Shown here piece by piece: positions 48,586 through 60,061 of a stretch of 64,000 bases of DNA (within the stretch, counting starts at the first letter, position 1; each line of letters starts with the position of its first letter). A model generated the notes under the pieces. That model saw only the letters and a program-made list of their open reading frames with translations. It did no database searches and was not told where the DNA came from. Both the position numbers and the translations under genes were made by a program. This stretch comes from Druceiella hillmani (taxonomy: Eukaryota > Arthropoda > Insecta > Lepidoptera > Hepialidae). The stretch lies in NCBI GenBank assembly GCA_039881145.1, contig JAYKKI010000087.1, positions 6,644,001-6,708,000 of the forward strand. Reading direction: 5' to 3'.

Positions 48586-50035
48586 AATAGATGTTTTTTT
48601 TATTTCAGTCGGTTTTATTCAGTGCATGCATCTAATTAAAAAATTGTATCAAAATATGGTGACTAAATTGAAATTAGTCTGCTATCGAATGTAAATTTTA
48701 GTAAAATAAAAACCTTACTTGTTAAACATGGAGATATATTATTGACCGATTATCACATAAATTTTAGTAAACGAGTATTATTTAGTGTACTTCCACATAC
48801 AATTTTAAAATTTTATCCGCCATGGAAATATTAACATTAACAATTTGCGGAAAATCTTCAGAAATGAAACTGCGACCAACAAATGTATTTCTAAAAATTT
48901 ACTATGGGAAAACTGAATTTTAAAAGTATACTTTCATATAAGTTTTATTTCGATGTAAGTTTTTGAAATTTCAATATAATGAAGCATGCGATTTAATGCG
49001 GTATATTGCCATATTTTTAGTCAATAATCGAAAAGAAACTCGATGGGTTGTGTTGTGTTGTAATGAAGACATAATTTTTTTTTAGTAATCCCCAAAGGTA
49101 ATAGTTGACGTGTCTAGCTTCATGTCCATTGCTATTTAATATTTTCTATTAAAAAGTAATTCCATAAAAGTAATACCAATTTAAAAGTAGTCAAATAAAC
49201 ATAATACCAATCTTAAAGTAATTCCAATATTGCATTATATTGGACATACTTATCTTTAAATTTATTATTGCCAATTTTTTGTTTCCAGTACCTAAAAAAG
49301 TTTGAACATAAAAAAGTTTGAACTTTATTAAATACAATATTGCTTGTTAAAACTAGTTGAACTGACAACATTTTCTATACGATCAACTTGATGCATTTCG
49401 TTCTAGGAATTCTATTTTTATTATGACACCTTTACCCTTTTCATCAAAAAGGTTGTAAATTTTTTTCGCATATTCCATTATAAAATATTGTTGAATAGGT
49501 CTTTCAAAATATAGGTGATGCCATGAACACTTTCTCGCAACAGGGATCCTCTTGCGGACTATTTAGCTTTAAACTGGTATTTCGTTCAGAATTATGTGTT
49601 TCCGCCCTCTACCACATAAACCGTTATTTCTGAAGATGTAAAAAATATTCAGAATAGAAGTATAAATGACTGAATCAAGAGAAATTTTTTTACTGCTAAG
49701 TAGGTTTTATTAGTTTACTAGTAATAGTCGACCAACTTGTGACATGTAGCTGAGTCTTTAAAACTTCCCTTCACCCTATAATAGCCTACATTGTAAAGAA
49801 ACAAATGACGATTTTCTTTCCATTATAATTTTTTTATAAAACGTTTGTATAAAGTCTGTGCAAGTAGCTAAAATCCATATAAATGAAATTGAAAATACAT
49901 ATTTATTATGTCTGCAAAATAAAATATGTAGTACGTTTATATATTCATGTGGCGAGAAATAACCATCTTTTGACACCTATAAAGGATGTATTAGTAGTAC
50001 ATAAATCTTAAATAGTTACAAGTGGTAAAATATCG
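48586..50035. other. Gene-free AT-rich stretch
   Basis: No supported feature. Near 49150-49230 short imperfect repeats of aaagtaat(t/a)cca occur. Confidence 0.5.
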
Positions 50036-50242
50036 TGTCATCGCCGTGGTGTGTTGGGTTGATCACAGGGCATACGGGCTTTGACGACGTGGCGCATCGT
50101 GGGGATCCGGGCTCGATTTTCGGACATTCGACGAACGGGGATGGACTGGTGTTATGGTTGGCTATAAGAGATTGCTTTAGTAGCAATAAGTCCGCCATAT
50201 GTATCACTTACATACATTTAAGTAGATAAATAAATAAATATG
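50036..50242 (+). mobile_element. tRNA-derived SINE
   Basis: A GC-rich head in AT-rich surroundings, with an A-box-like tggtgtgttggg near 50046-50057 and a B-box-like gggctcgatttt near 50108-50119. Then comes a body (gacattcgacgaacgggga; ggttggctataagagattgc; agcaataagtccgcc) and a terminal (ataa/taaa)n tail at 50222-50240. Head, body and A-rich simple tail match the layout of molluscan tRNA-derived SINEs. No clear TSD was found. The two overlapping 63-64 codon frames are artefacts of its higher GC. Confidence 0.65.
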
Positions 50243-50559
50243 TATGGAGCCCTAGTGTTTCGGGTTCTACTCGTACTTGATAGGTTTTTGTATTACATTT
50301 CCTAGACTTTAAAACACCCTTCATTAAAAAGAAAAAAATGAAGTTTTTCCTTCTATTGTATTTTTTATTGTAACATATACCTGAATTTATTGAAGAATAT
50401 AAACCAGTGTAAATCTATAAAGAGCAATGTATGTTTCCAAATGGTTCATGCTTTCTTAGGCACTTGATTTGAATTCTTTTAAAAAGATTTTGAGTAATGA
50501 AGGACTGAATTTAACATATTTAGAGCGTTATCGAACTTTTCCTGGTTTAAACCGAGTCG
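50243..50559. other. Gene-free AT-rich stretch
   Basis: Nothing identified. Confidence 0.5.
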
Positions 50560-50930
50560 CAGATGGGTAGTATTGGAACTGTCACTTTTTCCTTTTATCT
50601 TCTATCAGCGCACCACCAACTAGATGTTTTTGATTTTGAACAGGATTCGATGCTTTTATGATGTTACTCTCTCACTCTACTTAAAACTTCAACCAGCGAC
50701 TCAGTGGAAAATCTATTATCAATTAGTTTTTAACTGTTTTTGTTATCTTTCTGAGTAATTTAAACAAACAATACACAGTAGGTGCAAAGTCTGGAGAATA
50801 TGGAGGATCTGCGTCAAACCAAAATGCAAAACTTTTCGGCGAGACTATTTGTCTACATGAGGACCGAGCTACGGCTACGACAGGTTCGGGCTATTAAAAG
50901 CTTTTTCCCAAGCGGCTCAAATAATTATCC
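50560..50930 (-). pseudogene. Mariner-type transposase remnant (catalytic-motif region)
   Basis: The minus-strand translation near 50770-50820 reads DADPPYSPDFAPTVYCLF. This matches the PPYSPDLAPTDYHLF signature around the third catalytic acidic residue of mariner transposases. The Asp of SPD is kept. Downstream, ESLVEVLSRVRE in another frame may continue the protein, and upstream AEKFCILV precedes the motif. Multiple stops and frame changes make it inactive. The sequence to ~51250 is also GC-richer and may be more of the same element, but no terminal inverted repeats were found. Confidence 0.5.
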
Positions 50931-51339
50931 ATAGTTTCGAGGAGGCACTCGAGTTCAGTTGCTAGCCAGCGTGTCGTTAGTCGGCCATCTTTTCCAATTA
51001 GCTATTTTAACTTGTTGTTATCCAAATCCACCGGTCGACAGAGGGTAGTATTTGGGCGTAGTATTTACAGGCACTAAGCGTTGATATATGTTACGCACAG
51101 CTTTGTCAGCAAAGTGACCAGATGAGTACTAGCAGAGTAGACAGTATCTTACATGCGTTTTAATATTGTCTATATTTTTTGCATGTCAAAAATGCAGCGT
51201 CTTAGTTACTATTGAATTAGTAAAAGCGTGCGAGCGAGAGCGTGAGCGAGCCCTTTTTATATGTTTAATCATGATTTAATAAAAACAATTTAATAGTTTA
51301 ATTAACTAAAATAATTCGAATAAATAGGAACATTTTATT

Positions 51340-51550
51340 GAATATATTTGGCGTTAAATTTGTAGAAATTCAATATTCACAGTTAAATGAAACTTCGTGA
51401 TGTAGTATTATTTCTACTTTCTTTAAGTTCTTTACCACGACCTAGGTTTCATTGTATTACAACATCTTCAGTTGGGTTATTAGGTAGTGGTAAAGAATTT
51501 AAAGAAAGTAGAAATAATACTACATCATGTAGTTTCATTTAATTGTGAAA
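51340..51550 (+). mobile_element. Complete hammerhead-type element with 11-bp TSD (copy 5)
   Basis: Starts gaatatatttggcgttaaat and ends gtttcatttaattgtgaaa. Direct repeats aacattttatt lie at 51329-51339 and 51551-51561. The interior has the gatgtagtattatttctac block, the hammerhead region (minus strand), then an inverted return (ggtaaagaatttaaagaaag, tagaaataatactacatca). Its ends match those of the copies at 27.7, 60.1 and 61.3 kb, in the opposite orientation to the copies at 27.7 and 61.3 kb. Confidence 0.85.
51434..51475 (-). ncRNA. Hammerhead-like motif, stem I weakened
   Basis: CTGAAGA, stem II GTTGT-AAT-ACAAT (one G-U pair), GAAA, stem III CCTAGG, GUC and GUGG are kept. However, the 5' side of stem I is CCAA instead of CCAC, losing the pair next to the cleavage site. 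Confidence 0.5.
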
Positions 51551-52109
51551 AACATTTTATTAAAAAGTTTCGAAAAAAGAACTTATTATCCAACCCAATA
51601 TTATAAGATACTGTAATTAAAATAAATAAAAACGACCTACACCGTAATCATATTATATTTTTAATATAAGTAACCAAATATTTTAAGTTACTATTATAAT
51701 ACAATCTAGGTTGAGCATTAATATTAATGTTATATTTTGAGGGTTTGTTCATGTAGGCTTTTTTCATTATGTCTGAATTAAAACAAAATTCTAAAGTAAC
51801 GAAACGGCTATAAGAACAATGTTATCTTCAGAGTTTTTTTTAACATTCTTTTTGTACTTTAAACTGTGCAGTTATGATAAATGGGTAGATATAACGAACT
51901 TGTAAGGGACTGATTAGTCAATACAGAACCCTGAATGGTAGAAGTAATATTTTTAAACCCAAAATACTTTTCATTCTCTAATATCATGTTTTTCTATTTC
52001 CGGCGATATAGGCGATATGTTAAAATAATCTTACATCCAATATTTCCATTTCTGGTTCCGACAGCCTTAAGACAGTCTTTTGGTACAAACTTAGGCACAT
52101 GTGAATTAA

Positions 52110-52133
52110 AGGGTATATAGTAAGCCTAGAAAA

Positions 52134-52135
<2 letters not shown>
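52110..52135 (-). repeat. 26-bp segment, inverse copy of 33589-33614
   Basis: An exact reverse complement of the segment at 33.6 kb, here immediately left of aatttatt-type sequence and a (TA)n tract. The 61-codon frame ending just before it (51935-52120) is not recognised. Confidence 0.6.
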
Positions 52136-52142
<7 letters not shown>

Positions 52143-52181
<39 letters not shown>

Positions 52182-52192
52182 TGCATATATAT
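52143..52192. repeat. (TA)n microsatellite
   Basis: A TA run with one g and one gc interruption. Confidence 0.9.
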
Positions 52193-52638
52193 GCATTGTT
52201 TCGCATAGGCATACCTTGAAATTCCCGAAAACTGTGGGATTTAGAATTATCGTTAAAGTTTTCCAATAAATTTCAAGCATATTTCCAGGAAAATAGTTTC
52301 ATAACTTTGCATTTTACAGTTTCAAACTGGGTGGGGTGGAATCGTTTTTTGTAGTAATCTTCGGCCATATTCCAGAATAATTTTATATTAAATTATGACC
52401 TATCACGTGATATACAGAATTGAAAATAATTGCCTTTTTAAATATTCCCACGTAAATATTTTTGGGTTTTGTCTATTTAAATATAGGCACTTTAATATGC
52501 TTTATGACTGCTAAAAATTATTGTCTTTGCATTAGTCGGTTTCTGAGAAAAATGATTGGGACAAACAGACAGAAGGGACTTTACTTTTGAAATTCGAGCA
52601 GACGATAAAAATTTAAGAAAATTGTGTTATTTATTTAC

Positions 52639-52641
<3 letters not shown>

Positions 52642-52682
<41 letters not shown>
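52642..52682. repeat. (TA)n microsatellite
   Basis: An uninterrupted TA run of about 20 units. Confidence 0.95.
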
Positions 52683-52684
<2 letters not shown>

Positions 52685-52920
52685 TTATATGTCTGGAAAG
52701 AAAAACTGAACTTATGTCAGAAAATGTTGGAAACATATTATTCGAAAATTGGTAAAAGACGTCCAATGTACGTAAATTTATATTATAAATACCAGAACGA
52801 ATCTTCAGGTAATCGAGCGCGTGTTTTATAAGTGTTTCTCAAAATTATTAAAATCCTTAATTCTTCTTAATTGTACTAAAGAATTGCAGTTTGGTTATTT
52901 ATAAAACAAGGGTATTCAAT

Positions 52921-52978
52921 AGTATTCACGTAATAGCCAATTCCAATATAGTATTCACGCAATAGCCAATTCAAAATA
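52921..52978. repeat. 29-bp tandem duplication
   Basis: agtattcacg(t/c)aatagcca followed by attc(c/a)aa(t/a)at occurs at 52921-52949 and 52950-52978, with a few substitutions. Confidence 0.85.
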
Positions 52979-53349
52979 CTATGTAATATGTTTTATTACA
53001 AAGTCAACCATTTAAATTTTATCTAAACCAACTATTTATTTTGTTGCCCATAATTTTTCAATAAGTGTTTTAATATAATACAAAACGAAAGAGAACAACT
53101 AGCAAGAATTTCATCAGAAACCAGATTTTTTATTAAACGTTTAATACAGTATTACTTTTGAGCTTTGAAACTTAATCAAAATTTGCGTTGATATGAAATA
53201 CAAAAGAAATATTGACTATTTTTCAATGCTTTTTATTACATTTTTAAGCGCAAAAGGTCAAACAGATTTTGTAACACGAAATGCCATCGAACATTTTGTT
53301 GACGCAGTAAAGCTAGAACAGACTAATATTACCTTGAGCTGAAATGTAG

Positions 53350-53409
53350 AATTTACTTGCACAACAATTCTGTCTAACTGTATAGACAGAATTGTTGTGC
53401 AAGTAAATT
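53350..53409. repeat. Perfect snap-back hairpin (27-bp arms, 6-nt loop)
   Basis: Left 53350-53376 and right 53383-53409 are exact reverse complements around the loop actgta. The arm centre is cttgcacaacaattctgt. If transcribed it would fold as a small-RNA-precursor-like hairpin, though perfect pairing and flank structure do not favour a conserved miRNA. Confidence 0.95.
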
Positions 53410-54660
53410 TTCATCACAAGAAATACGGCAAAATGGAAAATAAATCATTGACAATTCACGTGGTTCAAAGATTATGATAATCTTATTAAAACAATGTATT
53501 ATTGAGTAAATTCGACATATGAATTTAAAAAATGTGTATCAAATTATTAAAAGGTGCCTAAATGATCTCTTTGACTCCATTGTATAGTAGTAAAATAAGG
53601 TGACAAATCTCGAAACAATAATATGTGTAAATATATATATCCAGTAAGGACTTTAATAGTTCCAAGCAAGTACATTGCATTGCGTGTTTTATTCCTAAGT
53701 TATGTCGTAATTATATGTAGTATTCTTATATAAATGTTACTCCTGGCAAGTTTATTTTTGTTTTTAATGAAAGTCTTTTTAATTGGAAGATCTAACTATT
53801 AATGTTAATGTTATTGTCAGTCGTAGTTATTTGTAGTTAACGTAGTTATTTGGGACCACTGGAAACTTGAGGTTACAACATATAACAAGGTTGGATCTGT
53901 AGGGCATTGCTTGAGCTATTAACCTCGTTCAGTCTGTCATGTCACATGATGATCTTTCAGTTTCACTGTTACACGATGATTGGAAAATCAGGCTTTTATC
54001 TGCAAATAAAATAGACCGAAATAAAACTAAAACGGGTAACTCTAAAATAAACAAATAGAATGCGTATATACAGGCATTCATGTGCTATACAATATATATA
54101 TAGGCATTTTATATACTATACAAATGTATATATCGATTTAATCTTTTATATTATTTTGTCACGTACTGTTTTCAAATTAACTTCTCATTTAATTTTAAAA
54201 AAAATTTAATGTCACAAAAAATAAGAGTTTTATATAAAAATTAAGGACTTAACGTTAAACTGTCCCTCACTATTACAAATAATCTAAATGCTATAATACT
54301 AACGACAACGGTACGAAGCATGTAATAATGACATGTATTTTCTGAGTTTATTTCATTAATGGCGGATCAAATTGAGAGTCAAAATTCCAAGATTTTTCTG
54401 GTAAGCCTTTTGGTAAAAAACTGATAAACACTAAAATAATTTATTTCACATGAAATTTTACGAAATTGTGAACTTATTTGTTACATTATTGGTATTATGT
54501 TCAATTTAGGTAATGTAAACAATTCTTTAAAAAAGCATATATTTCTATTTGCCAAAGGGAGCGATTCCACTTCGAATATTGAAATGTTGCAAAATTTTTA
54601 AAAATATGAAGAAATGTTTTCGTGTCGATTTGAAACTTTGCAATCTTTTGAAATTCTTAT
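53410..54660. other. Gene-free AT-rich stretch
   Basis: No supported feature. Confidence 0.5.
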
Positions 54661-55147
54661 GACAATATCGTAACATGGTGCCACCGAGCTGACACGAAGG
54701 TGGTCGAGGAGTCATGAAACTTCTCAATGGCTGACAATAAACATATTGATCTTGAGCTCCTGTGACTTATCTCTAAGTTCTTTGGTCACATATTATAACC
54801 TAGAGGATTCGATGATGGAAAATGAAGGTAGTCATGGAAACTTCTGCATGGTTAATAGTATTTACATCGGGTGCAGTCCCATTTGACTTAACACAATAAC
54901 TTCCTTTGTCACATATTTTAAACGTGATGATTTTATGATGGTGGAGGGAGGTATTAATGGAAACTTTTTAGAGCCTAATAGCAAAACCCATAAGTTTAAG
55001 CTCATTAAGATTGCCTTAATAAGTCCTTTGGATACATATTGTAAATAGGAGTTTGAGAGGTTGGAGGAAATAGATAGTCATGGAAACTTCTCTGTAGCTA
55101 ATTTCGACCTCAAGTTTGTGCTCGTTTGATATGTATCGATAAGTAAA
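54661..55147. repeat. Degenerate ~122-bp tandem array, four units
   Basis: Units at about 54661-54780, 54781-54904, 54905-55025 and 55026-55147 align by (t)ttgg/gtcacatatt, then gatgatgg/ggtggaggga, then agtcatggaaacttct, then ggctaata, then aagtttgagctc, then a gacttat(c)...aagtc boundary. Divergence between units is high, so the array is old. The 60-codon minus frame at 54545-54727 overlaps unit 1 and is a by-product. Confidence 0.75.
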
Positions 55148-58100
55148 ACATCTTTTTTAATTTTTGAAATTACGAATGAAAATTAGTGGTTTATATTCAT
55201 CCTTTGTACCATTAGTCACTTGTTTGATTAAAAAAAATATGGTGTGAGTACCAAGGTGTGATGTCAGTACAGGATTTACTTAATAAACCAATATATTAAA
55301 ATTGTATCATAGAGGATGATAATGACTAAAAAAAACAATATTGCTCTTACTCGTCACTTGCAAATCATTATAGTCTAAAATAATCTTAATTTGCTGTTTA
55401 AACTCAGAAAATTTGCAATATTGACAACAAATATAAAAGCTGGAAAGATCAGATAAAAACATGGGCAAATGCGATTATGATTCACGCAAAATTGAATTCC
55501 GTTCCTCATTTTAAATAATATTATTTCATTTCAAATTTATCATCCATAATATGGGTTTCCTGGCACATTAAATATTGATTCATACCTAATATACTTAAGT
55601 AGGAGGTATAAACATATTAACTTAAATATTTCAAAAACAGTGACATCTAGAATCGTTGTTCCAGTTTTCCTACAATTTTGCGCAGGTTTCTGAAAGCCCT
55701 ACTTTCTCATAAATTTAGGAAATGGAGAGAAGGAAACAAATTTTTATTTAATTTTGTTTTATTTCAAACCCCTTTTTTTGGTGATATTCTAGCCAAATTA
55801 TGTTTCTGAAACTGTCCAGTTAAATGAATACCTTATTCTATATACGAAAATGAATTTTGTTTTTCGAGTACTTAAATTTGAGACATATTTCAATAGTGGT
55901 TTTTTAACTGTGCCAAATTTCAGCACCGAGTTTTCAGGTACGGAAAGTAGAAATACATTTGCGTTTTACTGAAAGAGCTTTTGTCCTTTTATAGATCTTG
56001 ATATTCCAAACAGTCAGGTGAAATATTTTTTCCACGGGTGCAAAAAATTATAATTTTTGTGTTTTAGTTCTACCCAATTTGGGAATTACAAAAGTATGTC
56101 TAAACTTATTCCATAAAGACGGTTTATGGGACTGATTCAGGAATGATTAGACAATATTGATAAAATAACATAGTGCCATTGGGGTTCTTTTGGAGTAATA
56201 AATACTAATACAATATTAATATTAATATGGCATAATGTAGATTACCAAAAAATTGAGAATTTAGAAAATTTAGTCTGAAATATTTCATTGACACGTTTAT
56301 TTATTTTTGGTATCCTTTCGTCAAAATGTTTAAAAAAATAAAGCACTGTGTTTACATACAGTTCTTTATTAGAAAATACATTTATTTGAAATAATTATGA
56401 AATATATTTAAATATTTAGCAATCATCTTTAATTCGCTCTCATGATCTTTTTAAAAATTAAAAAAAAGTTTAATTTAGCTTAGCTTTTGTACTGGTCATC
56501 TTGTTATAAAACTGAAATTCTTTCAAATCATCGGTTTCTCCTTTTCATCAAACTATTTCAGTGATAATTCCACGAGTATGTAATAATAATGGCTGGCTAT
56601 TTATGTTTAAATTAATAATATTAAAATTAAATTTTATTACAACGATTTAATTTTAATCCGAATAAGAGGTAAAAGCAAAGCTCATACTAATGTATAAATA
56701 TTTCATATAAAGAAAAATGATGTAAAATATGGATTCAATATGAAAAATAAAAATTGAGTACGATTTAGTAAGATTAACATATTTTCTGAACGGCTATTGT
56801 GATAAGGTATTCAAACTATTACAAAGAATATATATCCTCTTTTCTGAAAACCGCAATAAACTAAATTTCTGCTAAAAGTTTATAAACAATGAACCTACGG
56901 GATCACATTGTATACCAGCGTAACATTTATTTATAAGAAAATTATTAAGCGGTAAATACATTATATTTGCTAGAAATTGTAATATTTATATGGTGAAAAA
57001 TATTTCAAAATCACTTATTATCTGTCTTCACAGTTCGGTAACATACAAAAGAAACGATGTTGAAGAATGAATCTCTTCGGCAAACACGTGTTAGAATTCG
57101 GATGAATATTGTATTGTGTAAAACTCGTTTAAAATAGATATATTACGTTATGGCATATGTCAACTGACTATGTTATATTTCATCTAAAAATTTTAAAAAC
57201 TCCTAGCAACAGTAGTGCTCCCGTTCTGGAGGTATTTAATGCAAATAGAAAAAGATTATTTATAAGTCTTCTTTTCAAATAGGGTATTTATTAAACTTAC
57301 AGGTTACTGGTGGCCGTTTTATGTTGTATGTAACTTGATATTAATAAAGCATTGTATGATAACAAAACTTCAAGCGATCTTCAACACTAAATTACTCGAT
57401 TTTTTAAGTGTATATTCAGAGCTTTTAAAATAAGGTTAATAGAAAGTTAAGGTCATTTGATATCCGCTACTCTACCCAAATTGCAATGAATTATATGGTG
57501 CATACATGTCAATAGTATTTTTAATTATCTGAGTGTAAACTTAGCAACTTGAAATAGGATATGATCAAATTCAAAACTTTCAGAAAAGTTCCTAAATATT
57601 CCTGGTGTACGTTAACAACTTTTAATCTTTGAGAGTTTTTCCACTATAATATTTTTTACTTTCATATAGGTGTAAATCATGTTATTCGATAGTATGCTAT
57701 CAATTTATTCATTTAAAACATATATTTGATATTTAGTATTTAGAACTCATAGATTAGTAATAAAAAGAACAAATACAAAAAGCAACAACATTGCTGTCCT
57801 AAAAGTAGTGTGGCACTGATAGTTTACTACAAGAATATCCTCTATGCATTATAAGAAGGCTTATATTTGTTGCAGATAAAATTTCATAAAAATTTAATGC
57901 TATGAAACACATTGTCCTACTAGAAACTTTAAAATAAAAAAATAGTGTTAGAAAAAATGATTTAAAATAAAATGACAGTTGATAGTTTTAATAAGGAAAA
58001 TATAACATTTTTTTTCAACTCATAAAGATATTGGTACTGAATAATTTGCTGTTTGCAGATTGCGAACAAATTCTGAAGACTTTTCTTTCATTGAACTAAA

Positions 58101-58730
58101 TTATATTTTTTATACCACGTGTCTCATTACCAATCCTCATATCACCATGGGGTTGAAGGGTTCCATTGCGATCCCCAATTTCTTTATCCTTGACATGACG
58201 TAAGACCAAATCTCATCGAAAATAATGAAATTTCCATAAATAGGATGTGTTCGAATTTTGCAGTTACCAAATTACAATGTCCATCGCCAATTCTATTCAT
58301 AAATTATGTAATATGGCATTGCTATAGAAAATATATTTAATCGCAAAATTTCACCTCAATCGGATAACAGAAAATGAGACAAAATTAACTTGCAGGATAT
58401 GCTCCAAACCGCTATTTTGACAGCTAAATATGTGGAAGTAAATAAACGCTTGTTAATTAATTTTCCTATCATGGATATATAAATTGTAATTCATTTTAAT
58501 TAATATATATAACTATTCTGGTAAATATTAATATCAGTTTGGAAATACATAACTAGCTTCATTTATTAATAACATAGTGTGTCGATTCATATCCATTTTG
58601 TAAAAATACGATCTCCGTAATTTACTGGATATTGGTGTCATTCGCTAACTAAATATTTAAAAAGAGAAGAATATTACCTGAAAATCCACTATTTGACTGC
58701 TTATGGTTAACCATCCATAAACTGTTTTTA
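55148..58730. other. Gene-free AT-rich stretch
   Basis: No recognisable gene, transposon end or microsatellite was found over 3.6 kb. Confidence 0.5.
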
Positions 58731-59145
58731 ACTACAATTGCATGAAACTATGTTATGTAATATTATTTCTACTTTATTTAAGTTCTTTACCACGACCAAG
58801 GTTTCGTGGTATTACAACATCTTCAGGTGGTCAATTAGCAAAGATTAACTCTTAGAAACTTACAATAGCATTTAAATATCCAACAAAACAATACCGGAAG
58901 CAGGGTTTGTGCGGATTTTCCCACTACTTACGTTAGTGAGTTTACTATAGGGAGCAGTGTAGTTTTTATTATATTTTCGAAAGTTATATAATATATACTT
59001 ATTTTAGTGAGGGTAATAAATTAATTCATGTTATTCTATGACATTGTACAATACAAATGTGCCTGTGAATGTAATCAAATTATTGGGATATTATTCTCAG
59101 TAACATATTTATACAAAATCAAGGGTATCTGAACAAAATTAAACT
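58731..59145 (-). mobile_element. PLE pseudo-LTR plus 3' untranslated segment (copy 6)
   Basis: Begins acaattgcatgaaactatgt and carries the family blocks and a decayed hammerhead. It continues with the same PLE-linked sequence as 12000-12300: cttagaaact, gggtttgtgcggattttcccac, agcagtgtagtttttatt and caagggtatctga. It has no flanking ORF remnant or TSD. It confirms that the hammerhead family and the PLE 3' region form one unit. Confidence 0.75.
58789..58830 (-). ncRNA. Hammerhead-like motif, stem II broken
   Basis: CTGAAGA and GAAA boxes are present. The stem II strands GTTGT and ACCAC no longer pair fully, and stem III is CCTTGG. Probably inactive. Confidence 0.35.
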
Positions 59146-59420
59146 ATTAATAAATTATTAATACTAGAAAAAGCATTAGAAGTATTTAGTTTTTCTGTCT
59201 TGATAATTCTATTGTAGCAATAACGCAATAACAAAATATAAATTTCCTGCATATATTCCTCGGCAAATAAATTTTAGAGTCGATGTGCGCGTCACGTATT
59301 GCTGGGTGCATACAGTGACATTGTTTTTATTCGGTAACCATATATGAAGCAGAACTGAGAAATTGGTACTCATAATGTTACATAGTCATTTAAACCATGT
59401 TTATTTTATTTGGTTATCAT

Positions 59421-59424
<4 letters not shown>

Positions 59425-59472
<48 letters not shown>
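59425..59472. repeat. (TA)n microsatellite
   Basis: An uninterrupted alternating AT run of about 24 units. Confidence 0.95.
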
Positions 59473-59475
<3 letters not shown>

Positions 59476-59763
59476 CACACACGCATGATGGCACGGTTCC
59501 GACGGTACTTATGTGGACAAATTACGTGGCGTCACAGTTCATTGTTATTCCTTGGGAAATGTTCTTTTACGGAGTGTTGTAACCTCCGTTAGCCTCAGAT
59601 ATTTGAGAAGTGATGGTTTTGTATATTAGAGTGAACAATAAAATAAAAAGATTTGTAAAAAGTGAACTATAAAGAAAGTTTTTAAATGAAAGTTTAAATA
59701 AACTTCGAAAACACAGAAGAAGAAAATTTCAACCACATGTATATTATTCAATGTTAATATAAC

Positions 59764-59830
59764 AACCCGTTGATCACATAAAATAATATTAAGGTTCGAT
59801 AATAACCCGTTGATCACATAAAATAATATA
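59764..59830. repeat. 40-bp tandem duplication
   Basis: aacccgttgatcacataaaa followed by taatat begins at 59764 and again at 59804, giving one full and one partial unit that are nearly identical. Confidence 0.9.
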
Positions 59831-60061
59831 AGCTTCAGTTCAATGAAACTAATGTGATGATAAAATTATTAGTTGATAAGTAAAACTGACGATACTATTA
59901 CTCGTCGCCACACGCAAAGCAACAACTAGAGTATAAATCATATAAAAAAAGGCGAGGAGGACAGGTTGCATACAGAATACATAACAGCGTAAAAATATAA
60001 TTATTCTGAAGAAAACATTACTTCACCGGAATCGGAGACGAGTTCTAATGTGGATAAGGAA

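Larger units (their letters stand above)
59146..60061. other. Gene-free stretch with microsatellite and short duplication
   Basis: Contains the (TA)n run at 59425-59472 and the 40-bp duplication at 59764-59830. A GC-richer segment (59473-59590, tggcacggttccgacggtac) has no assignable family. Confidence 0.5.

Noticed and set aside
51340..51550. Reading the hammerhead family as a classical TIR MITE
   Set aside because: The foldback gives TIR-like symmetry, but the two outer ends differ and the TSDs are ~10-12 bp of varying length, which fits target-primed insertion better.
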